DNA from: Rhodoferax sp.
GTDB lineage: Bacteria; Pseudomonadota; Gammaproteobacteria; Burkholderiales; Burkholderiaceae_C
NCBI GenBank assembly: GCA_017880985.1
Contig: JADGRK010000081.1
Location: forward strand, 1 to 8,595
DNA: 8,595 nucleotides
Direction of reading: 5' to 3'
A program made the translations under genes and the position numbers. The notes below the pieces were generated by a model. The model saw only the letters and a list, made by a program, of their open reading frames with translations. It made no database searches and was not told where the DNA came from. Below are positions 1 through 5,690 of the stretch, piece after piece (position 1 is the first letter of the stretch; each line of letters opens with the position of its first letter).

Positions 1-1151
1 GCAAAACTGCGCATCGCGTCGGTCAGCAGACGCACACTGTCGAGCGTGTCGAAGATGATCAGCGGCTTATAGACGTTGAGCTCAAAGTGTCCCTGGCTCG
101 CGGCAAAACCAATCGCTGTGTCATGGCCCATCACCTGGGCGCAGACCATGGTCAGCGCCTCAACCTGGGTTGGGTTCACCTTGCCGGGCATGATCGAGCT
201 GCCAGGTTCATTCTGGGGCAATTGCAGTTCGCCCAGACCCGCGCGCGGCCCGCTGCCCATCAATCGAATGTCATTGGCGATCTTGGTCAAGGCAATGGCC
301 AGCATCTTCAGACTGGCATGGAACGCCACCAGCGCTTCGTGGCCGGCCATGGCAGCAAACAGATTGTTCGCCTGCACCAGTGGCAGATCGAGTTGGTCGG
401 CCAGCAGGACCGCCACTCGCACGCCGAACTCCGGGTGGGTGTTCAAGCCGGTGCCCACCGCCGTACCGCCAACTGCCAGCGCGTGGACGGCTGGCAGCGC
501 GCGGCTCAGGCTCTGCTGGCACAGGGCGAGCTGTGCCGCATAACCACCAAACTCCTGGCCCAGTGTCACGGGTGTCGCGTCTTGCAGATGTGTGCGGCCG
601 ATTTTTACAACGGCTTCAAAGGCCAGCGCCTTGGCCGCCAGCGCGTCGCGCAATTCGTGCAGCGCGGGTAACAGGCCCAATTTGGCTTGCAGGGCCACCG
701 CGATATGCATGGCGCTCGGAAAGACATCGTTGGACGACTGCCCAAGGTTCACATCATCATTGGGGTGAACTTTTTGCGCGGCACTACCGCCAGCGCCAAG
801 CGCCCGCGAGGCCAGGTTGGCCACCACCTCGTTGACATTCATGTTGCTTTGGGTGCCCGAGCCGGTCTGCCACACGCACAGCGGGAACTCGGCGTCGAAC
901 TCGCCAACTGCCACGCGCCGTGCCGCCTCTGCGATGGCCTGCGACCTGGTGGCATCGAGCAAGTGGAGATCGCAATTTGCGTTGGCCGCAGCCCACTTGA
1001 GCCAGGCCAGCGCATGGATCACCGGCAACGGCATGCGCTGCTCACCAATGGCAAAGAAGCGCAGGCTGCGCGCCGTCTGTGCTCCCCACAACGCATCGAA
1101 CGGTACTTCGATCGGGCCAAAGCTGTCGGACTCGGTGCGTGTGCGGGTCAT
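1..1151 (-). CDS. fumC: Class II fumarate hydratase, 3' end cut by window edge
   Basis: Fumarase C interconverts fumarate and L-malate in the cytoplasmic TCA cycle; class II enzymes are iron-free homotetramers. Translation from the ATG at 1151-1149 gives 383 residues in one open frame down to position 3, against about 465 for the family, so only the C-terminal ~80 residues lie outside the window. Visible family motifs, in order, are GSGTQSNMNVNEV (residues 97-109), HPNDDVNLGQSSND (129-142), GRTHLQDATP (185-194, with the expected active-site His188) and the signature GSSIMPGKVNP (317-327) with its catalytic serine. The start is the ATG giving MTRTRTESDSFGPIEVP, a typical FumC N-terminus; the ribosome site before it is weak. 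It lies 32 bp downstream of the secreted repeat-protein gene in the same direction, so the two may be co-transcribed. No frameshift or missing motif was seen. Confidence 0.96.
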   Translation of the reverse strand, partial: MTRTRTESDSFGPIEVPFDALWGAQTARSLRFFAIGEQRMPLPVIHALAWLKWAAANANCDLHLLDATRSQAIAEAARRVAVGEFDAEFPLCVWQTGSGTQSNMNVNEVVANLASRALGAGGSAAQKVHPNDDVNLGQSSNDVFPSAMHIAVALQAKLGLLPALHELRDALAAKALAFEAVVKIGRTHLQDATPVTLGQEFGGYAAQLALCQQSLSRALPAVHALAVGGTAVGTGLNTHPEFGVRVAVLLADQLDLPLVQANNLFAAMAGHEALVAFHASLKMLAIALTKIANDIRLMGSGPRAGLGELQLPQNEPGSSIMPGKVNPTQVEALTMVCAQVMGHDTAIGFAASQGHFELNVYKPLIIFDTLDSVRLLTDAMRSF

Positions 1152-1183
1152 GGTGAGCGTCTTATCCCATCACGCCGCAGCGT

Positions 1184-1735
1184 TCAGCTCTTGCCGAACT
1201 TTGCTTTAGCGGCTGCGACGCAGCTGGTCTTGGCATCGCCCGCCAAAGCGTCACACTTCTCCACAGCAACCTTGTAATCAGCATCACGTTTGTCCTCGGT
1301 GGCCTCCTTCTTGACCTCACCGATCTGCTTGCCCATCTTGGCGTCTGCCAGGGCTTTGGTTTCAACTGCCTTGGCCTCCTTGACACAAACGTCCTTGTCA
1401 TTGCCCGCCTTGTCGTCGCATTTTTCCTTCGCAACTGCATAGGCCGACTGGGCTTTGGCCATTAGCACCTTGGTCTGGTCGGCGGCTTTGCCGCTGTAGC
1501 TGTATTCCAGCTCGGCGCGTGCGACCTTTTCCTTGGCTTTGGCCTCCTGGACACAGATGTCCTTGGCATTGGCGGTCAGTGCAGCGCAGGCTGCCTTGTC
1601 GGCTTTGTAGTCGGCGCTGATGCGTGTCTTGTCGGCCTTGTACTCAGCCTTGCTGATGGTCGCTGCCTGTGCTACCGAAAGTGACAGCAGGGCGGCAACG
1701 ACGAGTGAAGCCTTGAGGTTGAAAGATGTCTTCAT
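1184..1735 (-). CDS. Secreted Ala/Lys-rich protein with three C-x10-C repeats
   Basis: The function is not recognised. The 183-residue product begins with a clear signal peptide: MKTSFNLK, a hydrophobic core, then VAQA followed by ATIS, so cleavage is expected after about residue 24 and the mature protein should be periplasmic. The mature part is rich in Ala, Lys, Asp and Glu and probably mostly helical or coiled-coil. It holds three repeats of about 55 residues, each with a cysteine pair ten residues apart: C50/C61, C106/C117 and C161/C172. The repeat core resembles C-D-x-L/K-A-x-D-x-K-x-x-C-V-x-E-A-K-A. The repeat also shows at DNA level: about 1373-1402 resembles 1541-1570, 168 bases (56 codons) apart. 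The ATG at 1735 follows AAAAAGGA with a 5-base spacer, a good ribosome site. fumC follows 32 bp downstream. The cysteine pairs could form disulfides or bind metal, but this is inference. Confidence 0.85.
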   Translation of the reverse strand: MKTSFNLKASLVVAALLSLSVAQAATISKAEYKADKTRISADYKADKAACAALTANAKDICVQEAKAKEKVARAELEYSYSGKAADQTKVLMAKAQSAYAVAKEKCDDKAGNDKDVCVKEAKAVETKALADAKMGKQIGEVKKEATEDKRDADYKVAVEKCDALAGDAKTSCVAAAKAKFGKS

Positions 1736-1769
1736 AAAAATCCTTTTTGAATGTCAGTAATTGAAAATT

Positions 1770-1785
1770 TGAGGCTTTCGCCTCA
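1770..1785 (-). terminator. GAAA-loop hairpin upstream of the repeat-protein gene (terminator or leader structure)
   Basis: Read on the minus strand the sequence is TGAGGC-GAAA-GCCTCA, a perfect 6-bp stem closed by a GNRA tetraloop, followed by AAATTTTC. It looks like a weak intrinsic terminator or attenuator, since the U run is short and interrupted. It sits 35 bases before the ATG at 1735, inside the likely 5' leader of the secreted repeat-protein gene. It could end a short upstream transcript or be a stabilising leader hairpin; the sequence cannot separate these. Confidence 0.4.
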
Positions 1786-1800
1786 CCCTTGAACATGGAC

Positions 1801-1814
1801 CAGGCAACCGCCTG
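1801..1814. repeat. Small inverted repeat, 5-bp arms
   Basis: CAGGC-aacc-GCCTG is a perfect 5-bp stem with a 4-base loop. Alone it could be chance, but it lies between two stronger hairpins in the leader of the minus-strand repeat-protein gene. Confidence 0.3.
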
Positions 1815-1854
1815 CAATCCGTAGCACACCTGCACGTTACGCAACATGGTGCCA

Positions 1855-1882
1855 ATGGTCTGTGCGGTGGCGAACAGACCAT
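1855..1882. repeat. Inverted repeat, 8-bp perfect arms
   Basis: ATGGTCTG (1855-1862) and CAGACCAT (1875-1882) are perfect reverse complements around a 12-base loop. One mismatch outward, CC at 1852-1853 can pair with GG at 1884-1885. It may be an RNA hairpin in a minus-strand leader or a dyad operator; its role is unknown. Confidence 0.45.
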
Positions 1883-1941
1883 CGGTAACCCGGCCAATAA
1901 CCTTTGTTTTTTTGACATTAATATGATGCAAGCTGAGGCGA

Positions 1942-1955
1942 TGACAGATTTGTCA
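1942..1955. promoter_or_regulatory. Candidate operator: TGACA-N4-TGTCA dyad
   Basis: A 5-bp perfect dyad (TGACA-gatt-TGTCA) stands 28 bases before the ATG at 1984 and about 15 bases after the -10-like TATGAT at 1922-1927. That position would suit a repressor site for the flavoprotein gene. The arms are short and no regulator gene is adjacent, so this is only a candidate. Confidence 0.25.
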
Positions 1956-1983
1956 CTGCTTGTCCATCCAAAATGACCGACCT

Positions 1984-3081
1984 ATGAAACACTTTCCTGC
2001 GAAGTCAACTGTGATCGAGGTTCGCAAGGGCCAGGCACCGGCCCCACTGGAGAGGGCGCAGTTCAGTAACAGGTTCCGTGCGTCCTTCATCGATCCGGCG
2101 TTCCGTGCCGAAGATCAGTCCATTGCGCGGCTTGAAGAAATTGCCTGGATCGCCTACAGCGAGGGGCGCAAGGCCCCCTTCACGCGCAAGGCTGGCCCAG
2201 GGTATGTCGATCCGGACTACGACTTGTCAACCGAATGGCTCGGCACGAAACAGCGCATCGTTGATGCGCAGCAGCGTTGGGCTGACCCGTTGAGCCCTTC
2301 CCGGGTGTTGCTGATCTGCGGCTCGGCGCGCAACGACGGCACCTGCCCGGGGGAAATGTCGAAGACCTTCCGGCTATTGCAAATCGCTCGCGAAACGCTG
2401 GAACAGACCAACATCGTGGCCGACGTGCTGGACCTGAGTTTGCTCACCTCCGAGTACGGCCGCAAGATCCACCCATGCAAGGGTTGCGTGTCCACGGCGA
2501 TGCCGCTGTGTCACTGGCCGTGCAGTTGCTACCCCAACCATGCGCTCAACCAGACCAATGACTGGATGGCCGAAATCTATGAGCGTTGGGTCGCCGCCCA
2601 TGCGTTGATCATCGTCTCACCGGTGTATTGGTACCAAAGCCCGAGCCCGTTGAAGCTGATGATTGACCGGCTGGTGTGCGCCGATGGTGGCAACCCCGAT
2701 CCGACTTCAACCTCGGGCAAGAAAGCTGGCAAGGCAAAGGCACTCGAGATGGCCGGATGGGACTATCCCCAGCACTTGGCAGGGCGCGCCTACGGGCTGA
2801 TCATCCACGGCGACGTGGCTGGTGTCGAAGGCTCACGCCGAGCCCTGTCAGACTGGCTCGACTGGATGGGTTTCATCGATGCCGGTGCACAGGCGCGGTT
2901 GGACCGCTTTATTGGCTACTACGAGCCGTATGCGACCAGTCACGAGGCGCTGGACCGCGATGAAACCGTGCAGGAAGAATCGCGCAATGTAGCGCGCGCG
3001 GTAGCCCACGCCGTGGTTGAATTGCGCGCTGGCCGATTGCAGCCGGTGCAGCCGAGCTTGTCACGTCCGCGGCCAAAGTAA
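1984..3081 (+). CDS. NAD(P)H-dependent FMN reductase / flavodoxin-fold oxidoreductase with cysteine cluster
   Basis: This 365-residue cytoplasmic protein has a flavodoxin-like fold that should bind FMN and use NAD(P)H. Residues ~1-105 are an extra N-terminal region (with AWIAYSEGRKAPFTRKAGPG at 54-73) outside the fold. The flavodoxin domain starts with strand RVLLICGSARNDGT (107-120), whose GSAR loop fits the FMN-phosphate site, and continues with SPVYWYQSPSPLKLMIDR (212-229), the loop expected near the isoalloxazine ring. Between them lies a cluster of five cysteines, C165, C168, C176, C180 and C182. This recalls the cysteine motif of iron-sulfur flavoproteins, but its spacing does not match the classical one exactly. 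The start is ATG 1984; an in-frame TTG at 1960 would add eight residues, and neither has a good ribosome site. The substrate is unknown. A second FMN-reductase gene follows 145 bp downstream on the same strand. Confidence 0.8.
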   Translation: MKHFPAKSTVIEVRKGQAPAPLERAQFSNRFRASFIDPAFRAEDQSIARLEEIAWIAYSEGRKAPFTRKAGPGYVDPDYDLSTEWLGTKQRIVDAQQRWADPLSPSRVLLICGSARNDGTCPGEMSKTFRLLQIARETLEQTNIVADVLDLSLLTSEYGRKIHPCKGCVSTAMPLCHWPCSCYPNHALNQTNDWMAEIYERWVAAHALIIVSPVYWYQSPSPLKLMIDRLVCADGGNPDPTSTSGKKAGKAKALEMAGWDYPQHLAGRAYGLIIHGDVAGVEGSRRALSDWLDWMGFIDAGAQARLDRFIGYYEPYATSHEALDRDETVQEESRNVARAVAHAVVELRAGRLQPVQPSLSRPRPK

Positions 3082-3088
3082 GCAGTCT

Positions 3089-3103
3089 TGCGGTGCCTCC
3101 GCA
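3089..3103 (+). repeat. Small hairpin after the first flavoprotein gene
   Basis: TGCGG-tgcct-CCGCA forms a 5-bp stem eight bases after the TAA at 3079-3081. No T run follows, so it is not a standard intrinsic terminator. GCAGTC is also repeated directly at 3082-3087 and 3101-3106. It is weak and may be chance. Confidence 0.2.
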
Positions 3104-3213
3104 GTCTGCATAGTTGACGAACCGGGTCATTGCGTGCCCTTGCGCATCGGCTTATGTTGCCTGCCGCACAGACCCATGTGGAAGCCCCTTGTAACGTCGC
3201 ATCTTCCACGTTC

Positions 3214-3220
3214 AAAGGAG
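3214..3220 (+). promoter_or_regulatory. Ribosome binding site AAAGGAG
   Basis: AAAGGAG with a 6-base spacer fixes the start of the second FMN reductase at ATG 3227. Longer in-frame starts reaching back to 3017 overlap the previous gene and lack this site. Confidence 0.85.
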
Positions 3221-3226
3221 ATCTTC

Positions 3227-3778
3227 ATGGGTAAATACCAGATAGCAGTTATTGTCGGCAGCCTTCGTCGGGACTCGTTCAATCGCAAGCTGGCCAACGC
3301 CATTGCGAAATTGGCGCCTTCGGAGTTCTCGTTCAAGCAGGTTCAAATCGGCGACTTGCCGCTCTATAACCAGGACGATGACGCCAACCAGGCCGCGTCC
3401 GTCGTTCGCTTAAAGAGCGACCTCAAGGCGGCTCAAGGCCTTCTGTTTATTACAGCCGAGTACAACCGCTCGATCCCTGGCGTTCTCAAGAACGCCATCG
3501 ACCACGCCTCGCGCCCCTACGGGCAGAGCGCCTGGACCGGCAAGCCAGCCGGTGTGTTGGGCGTTTCAGTGGGTGCCACCGGTACCGCCCTCGCGCAACA
3601 GCATTTGCGCAATGTGCTGGCGTATCTGGACGTGCCGACGCTGGGCCAGCCCGAGGCATTCATCCAGGCAAAGGACGGGTTGTTTGACGCGGATGGAAAC
3701 ATTGGCCCCGACAGCAAAAAATTCCTGCAAGGCTGGATCGACCAGTACGTTGCCTGGGTGAAAAAACACACGGTTTGA
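3227..3778 (+). CDS. NADPH-dependent FMN reductase, chromate/quinone-reductase type
   Basis: This 183-residue protein matches the short NADPH-dependent FMN reductase family in length and motifs (compare E. coli ChrR/YieF, about 188 residues). Known members are soluble, dimeric or tetrameric FMN enzymes that reduce quinones, azo dyes or chromate with NAD(P)H. Visible are the phosphate-binding loop GSLRRDSFN (11-19), the strand-loop LLFITAEYNRSIPG (72-85) followed by LKNAIDHASR (87-96), TGKPAGVLGVSVGATG (104-119) and the helix QQHLRNVLAYLD (124-135). The usual PEYN of the flavin loop reads AEYN (77-80), a mild deviation. The start is fixed by AAAGGAG six bases upstream. It follows a longer flavoprotein gene, so the two may form a redox-stress pair, although a 145-bp gap allows a separate promoter. 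The true substrate cannot be told from sequence. Confidence 0.88.
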   Translation: MGKYQIAVIVGSLRRDSFNRKLANAIAKLAPSEFSFKQVQIGDLPLYNQDDDANQAASVVRLKSDLKAAQGLLFITAEYNRSIPGVLKNAIDHASRPYGQSAWTGKPAGVLGVSVGATGTALAQQHLRNVLAYLDVPTLGQPEAFIQAKDGLFDADGNIGPDSKKFLQGWIDQYVAWVKKHTV

Positions 3779-3912
3779 TGCTGCGGCCGGAGCGCTCGGC
3801 ATGGGCCGATAGGTTGCCTTGCCCCTGGTTCGGCAACGCACTGACCCATCACCATGGCCCGACGGAGTGAGTTTGCATCCCGCTGTCACGGGTCTTGCCA
3901 AGGAGAAACATC
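3779..3912. other. Intergenic gap with small dyads
   Basis: TCGGC-atgg-GCCGA (3796-3809) is a 5-bp stem 17 bases after the stop codon, and GTTGCC/GGCAAC (3813-3818 and 3832-3837) is a 6-bp dyad with a 13-base loop. Neither is followed by a T run. They could help end the FMN-reductase transcript, but no convincing promoter or terminator can be named. Confidence 0.25.
3900..3905 (+). promoter_or_regulatory. Ribosome binding site AAGGAG
   Basis: AAGGAG with a 7-base spacer places the start of the next gene at ATG 3913 rather than at the in-frame TTG at 3895, which lies upstream of the site. Confidence 0.8.
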
Positions 3913-4464
3913 ATGATTGAATATCGTCATCACGTATCGGGGTTTTTCAGCAACCGCGATGAAGCGAAAATTACATTTTCCAGGCTCCTTGAGCAGGGGT
4001 TGCCTCGCGAGCGCTTGCAGATCTTCGAAACCGACACGGCCGCTTCAGCGCCCGCGCCGAAAAGGGACAGCAATGCGGTACTGAAAGACGTCCTCGTGGA
4101 CGGCACCATTGGCACCGCTGTTGGCACCGGCATTGGTGCACTTGCGGAAGTGGCGCTGGTGGCGGCGAATGTGAGTCTGTTCATTGCCAGTCCGTTGCTC
4201 GCTCCCCTCGCGATGCTGGGTTGGGGCGCCGGCATCGGTGGCTTGCTTGGCGCCACAGCGGGCGCAACGAAGAGCGTTGCAAGCAGCGCTGGGACCGGCG
4301 CCGAGAACAAACAAGGGTGGCTTTCAGAGCTGGTCCGCGACGCAATCTCAAGCGGACAGATCGTATTGGTGGCGGACACCCGGACGGCTCAGGAGACGGC
4401 TATCGCGCGGGCAGTCATCCAGGCGTCAGTCGGCGACTACAAAGAAGTCAGTAATGTCAATTAG
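3913..4464 (+). CDS. Glycine-zipper protein with YflT-like N-terminus, function unknown
   Basis: No specific function is recognised for this 183-residue protein. Residues ~8-42 (VSGFFSNRDEAK, then RLLEQGLPRERLQIFETD) follow the beta-alpha-beta pattern of general-stress YflT-like domains, where a small ligand-free fold starts with a 'vgvF...eeA...L...G' motif; this is a resemblance, not a proven match. A hydrophobic, glycine-rich stretch follows at ~63-120 (TIGTAVGTGIGALAEVALVA, then GWGAGIGGLLGATAGA), which looks like two glycine-zipper membrane helices around a central PLLAPLA. The C-terminus (~135-183) is soluble and returns to an alternating pattern around GQIVLVADTRT. This fits an inner-membrane or membrane-associated stress protein with soluble ends. 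It is the first of three same-strand genes leading to the CheB-like gene, with 92 bp to the next. Confidence 0.75.
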   Translation: MIEYRHHVSGFFSNRDEAKITFSRLLEQGLPRERLQIFETDTAASAPAPKRDSNAVLKDVLVDGTIGTAVGTGIGALAEVALVAANVSLFIASPLLAPLAMLGWGAGIGGLLGATAGATKSVASSAGTGAENKQGWLSELVRDAISSGQIVLVADTRTAQETAIARAVIQASVGDYKEVSNVN

Positions 4465-4556
4465 GTCTGAATGAGGGACCGATCCGGATCAATCAGGCTG
4501 ACCCAGGTGACACATGAACTTCCCTATAGCGAATTTAATATTTAAAGGTGAACTGC
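4465..4556. other. Short intergenic gap with GATCCGGATC palindrome and the next ribosome site
   Basis: GATCCGGATC (4481-4490) is a perfect 10-bp palindrome. An AT-rich block follows (4525-4546) with TATAG and TTTAATATTTAAA. This may hold a promoter, but no -35/-10 pair with proper spacing is visible. AAAGG at 4544-4548 is the ribosome site for ATG 4557; the in-frame GTG at 4548 overlaps that site and is therefore an unlikely start. Confidence 0.4.
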
Positions 4557-4976
4557 ATGGATAAAACCAATCCTCCCGAAACATTTGGGGTATTCAAGCC
4601 GGTGGGGCACACCGTCATCACATTTCGGTCCGTTGATGATCTGAAGGCCGCCGTGAGTGCCTTGCACGAACAGAGGTTCCCGGATTCAGCCCTGGTGCGC
4701 TACTCCCCCGAAGAGATGAAGGCACAGGTCGATTCAGAACTGCAGAACGCGAGTCCGCTCGCCTCATTCGGCTATGAACTCGATCTCATCAAGATACACC
4801 GGACGCAGGCGCAGGACGGATGCAGTTTCCTGATCGTGCATGCCCCTGATGAGGAGCAGGCCGAATGCGTCGCTGCGGTGGCGCGGGCAACAAAAGCACT
4901 CGCAGCGCAACACTATGGGACGTTCATGATCGAGGAACTGTCTGGCCTGGCGTCGGGCGACGCCGCTATGCTCTAG
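4557..4976 (+). CDS. Conserved-looking hypothetical protein, 139 residues
   Basis: I recognise the type from betaproteobacterial stress-gene neighbourhoods but know no function for it. It has no signal peptide and no membrane helix, so it should be cytoplasmic. It opens with ETFGVFKPVGHTVITF (8-23), then a regulatory-domain-like beta-alpha-beta pattern (SVDDLKAAVSALHEQRFPDS), the segment VRYSPEEMKAQVDSELQNAS, and a C-terminal half with SFLIVHAPDEEQAECVAAVA that again looks like beta-alpha. Two pseudo-repeated alpha/beta halves, as in ACT- or YflT-like folds, are possible but unproven. The start is ATG 4557, placed by AAAGG at 4544-4548. The CheB-like gene follows 43 bp later with its own strong ribosome site, so the two are probably one transcript. 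Confidence 0.75.
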   Translation: MDKTNPPETFGVFKPVGHTVITFRSVDDLKAAVSALHEQRFPDSALVRYSPEEMKAQVDSELQNASPLASFGYELDLIKIHRTQAQDGCSFLIVHAPDEEQAECVAAVARATKALAAQHYGTFMIEELSGLASGDAAML

Positions 4977-5006
4977 CGATAGGCCATCACGCAAATTGAA
5001 GATTTG

Positions 5007-5013
5007 AAGGAGG
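5007..5013 (+). promoter_or_regulatory. Strong ribosome binding site AAGGAGG
   Basis: AAGGAGG, a perfect anti-16S match, stands six bases before ATG 5020. It fixes the start of the CheB-like gene and suggests efficient translation. Confidence 0.85.
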
Positions 5014-5019
5014 AGATAA

Positions 5020-5613
5020 ATGCTGACCAAATCGGGACCCACGGTGAAAAATTTTCCTATCGTTTGCGTCGGCGGTTCGGCCGGTGGTCTGGACGCCTAT
5101 ATCCGGCTGTTGCAGAATCTTCCGGCTGACATGGGTGTGGCGATCGTCATCGTCAATCACATCACCATGATGCCGACCCAGCTCCATGAAGTTCTTCCGC
5201 GTTTCACAACGATGCCGGTGGACCTCATCACGGAAAATTTGCTGATTGAGCCCAATCGGGTCTTCATCATCCCGGCAAACCGGGATTTACACGTCGATGA
5301 GGGTGAGTTCCATCTCAAACCCATATCAAAGCCACGCGGCTGGCCGGATGTCATCACGGTTTTTTTGCGATCTCTGACTGATTGCTGGGACGGCAAACTG
5401 ATTGCCGTGATTGTCTCTGGCTACGACGGCGACGGAGCCGCAGCACTGTGCGGCATCAAGGAAGTGGGTGGCATCACCATCGCGCAAAAACTGAGTACCG
5501 CGAGCCAGCCAGACATGCCCAAGAGCGCCATTGATACAGGGTGCATTGATTTTGTCCTGTCGCCAGAAGACATCGCCCAGGAAATTATGCGAATTGCACG
5601 CGTTGAAGCCTAG
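5020..5613 (+). CDS. Stand-alone CheB-type protein-glutamate methylesterase domain
   Basis: At 197 residues this is the catalytic domain only. Classical CheB (about 350 residues) carries an N-terminal phospho-receiver domain, absent here. CheB enzymes hydrolyse methyl-glutamate esters or deamidate glutamines on chemoreceptors using a Ser-His-Asp triad. All three residues are visible: Ser20 in VGGSAGG (17-23), His47 in VNHIT and Asp138 in SGYDGDGA (133-140). The late motif GGITIAQ (150-156), then MPKSAID (166-172), matches the CheB C-terminal pattern. Deviations are NH where QH is usual, and GYDGDG where GMGxDG is usual. The form resembles the CheB modules found in CheB/CheR/PAS hybrid regulators. 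No cheA, cheR, cheW or receptor gene is in view, so the target is unknown. Without a receiver domain it should be controlled by expression or by a partner. It closes the three-gene plus-strand cluster that starts at 3913. Confidence 0.87.
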   Translation: MLTKSGPTVKNFPIVCVGGSAGGLDAYIRLLQNLPADMGVAIVIVNHITMMPTQLHEVLPRFTTMPVDLITENLLIEPNRVFIIPANRDLHVDEGEFHLKPISKPRGWPDVITVFLRSLTDCWDGKLIAVIVSGYDGDGAAALCGIKEVGGITIAQKLSTASQPDMPKSAIDTGCIDFVLSPEDIAQEIMRIARVEA

Positions 5614-5636
5614 GAAGCCGATGTTCGATCATTCCT

Positions 5637-5656
5637 TGGGCCGGAACCTTGGCCCA
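5637..5656. terminator. Hairpin between convergent genes
   Basis: TGGGCC (5637-5642) and GGCCCA (5651-5656) form a perfect 6-bp GC-rich stem around an 8-base loop, in the 77-bp gap between the convergent CheB-like and PAP2 genes. The place suits a bidirectional terminator, but no T run follows on either strand, so it may act through another mechanism or be chance. Confidence 0.35.
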
Positions 5657-5690
5657 GTTGCTTGCGGCGCATGGTTGAAATCGCCAAGGC

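Larger units (their letters stand above)
1736..1983. other. Divergent intergenic region with several inverted repeats
   Basis: This 248-bp stretch separates the minus-strand repeat-protein gene from the plus-strand flavoprotein gene and should carry both promoters. It contains three short hairpins (listed separately) and an AT-rich block around 1903-1927. On the plus strand TATGAT at 1922-1927 resembles a -10 box, but no convincing -35 stands at the right distance; the perfect TTGACA at 1912-1917 has no partner -10 downstream. On the minus strand TATTAA near 1919-1924 with CTGTCA about 18 bases upstream is a weak candidate. A minus-strand reading frame from 1931 runs through the region and 92 bases into the downstream gene. 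It has GC-rich third positions but no recognised product, so it is not called as a gene. Confidence 0.5.

Noticed and set aside
87..671. Plus-strand frames opposite fumC
   Set aside because: The minus strand encodes fumarase with uninterrupted motifs; the plus frames show His/Gln-rich shadow composition.
1960..1983. TTG start at 1960 for the flavoprotein gene, adding eight residues
   Set aside because: No ribosome site precedes it and an ATG exists at 1984; the added residues look unrelated to the family N-terminus. The choice is not certain.
4481..4490. GATCCGGATC palindrome as a transcription-factor site
   Set aside because: A 10-bp palindrome of this GC composition can occur by chance and no matching second site or promoter is visible.
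4507..4541. Possible sigma-E-like or sigma-70 promoter: GTGACA and GAACTT ahead of an AT-rich block
   Set aside because: No -10 element fits at a normal spacing, and a start there would fall on the ribosome site at 4544-4548.
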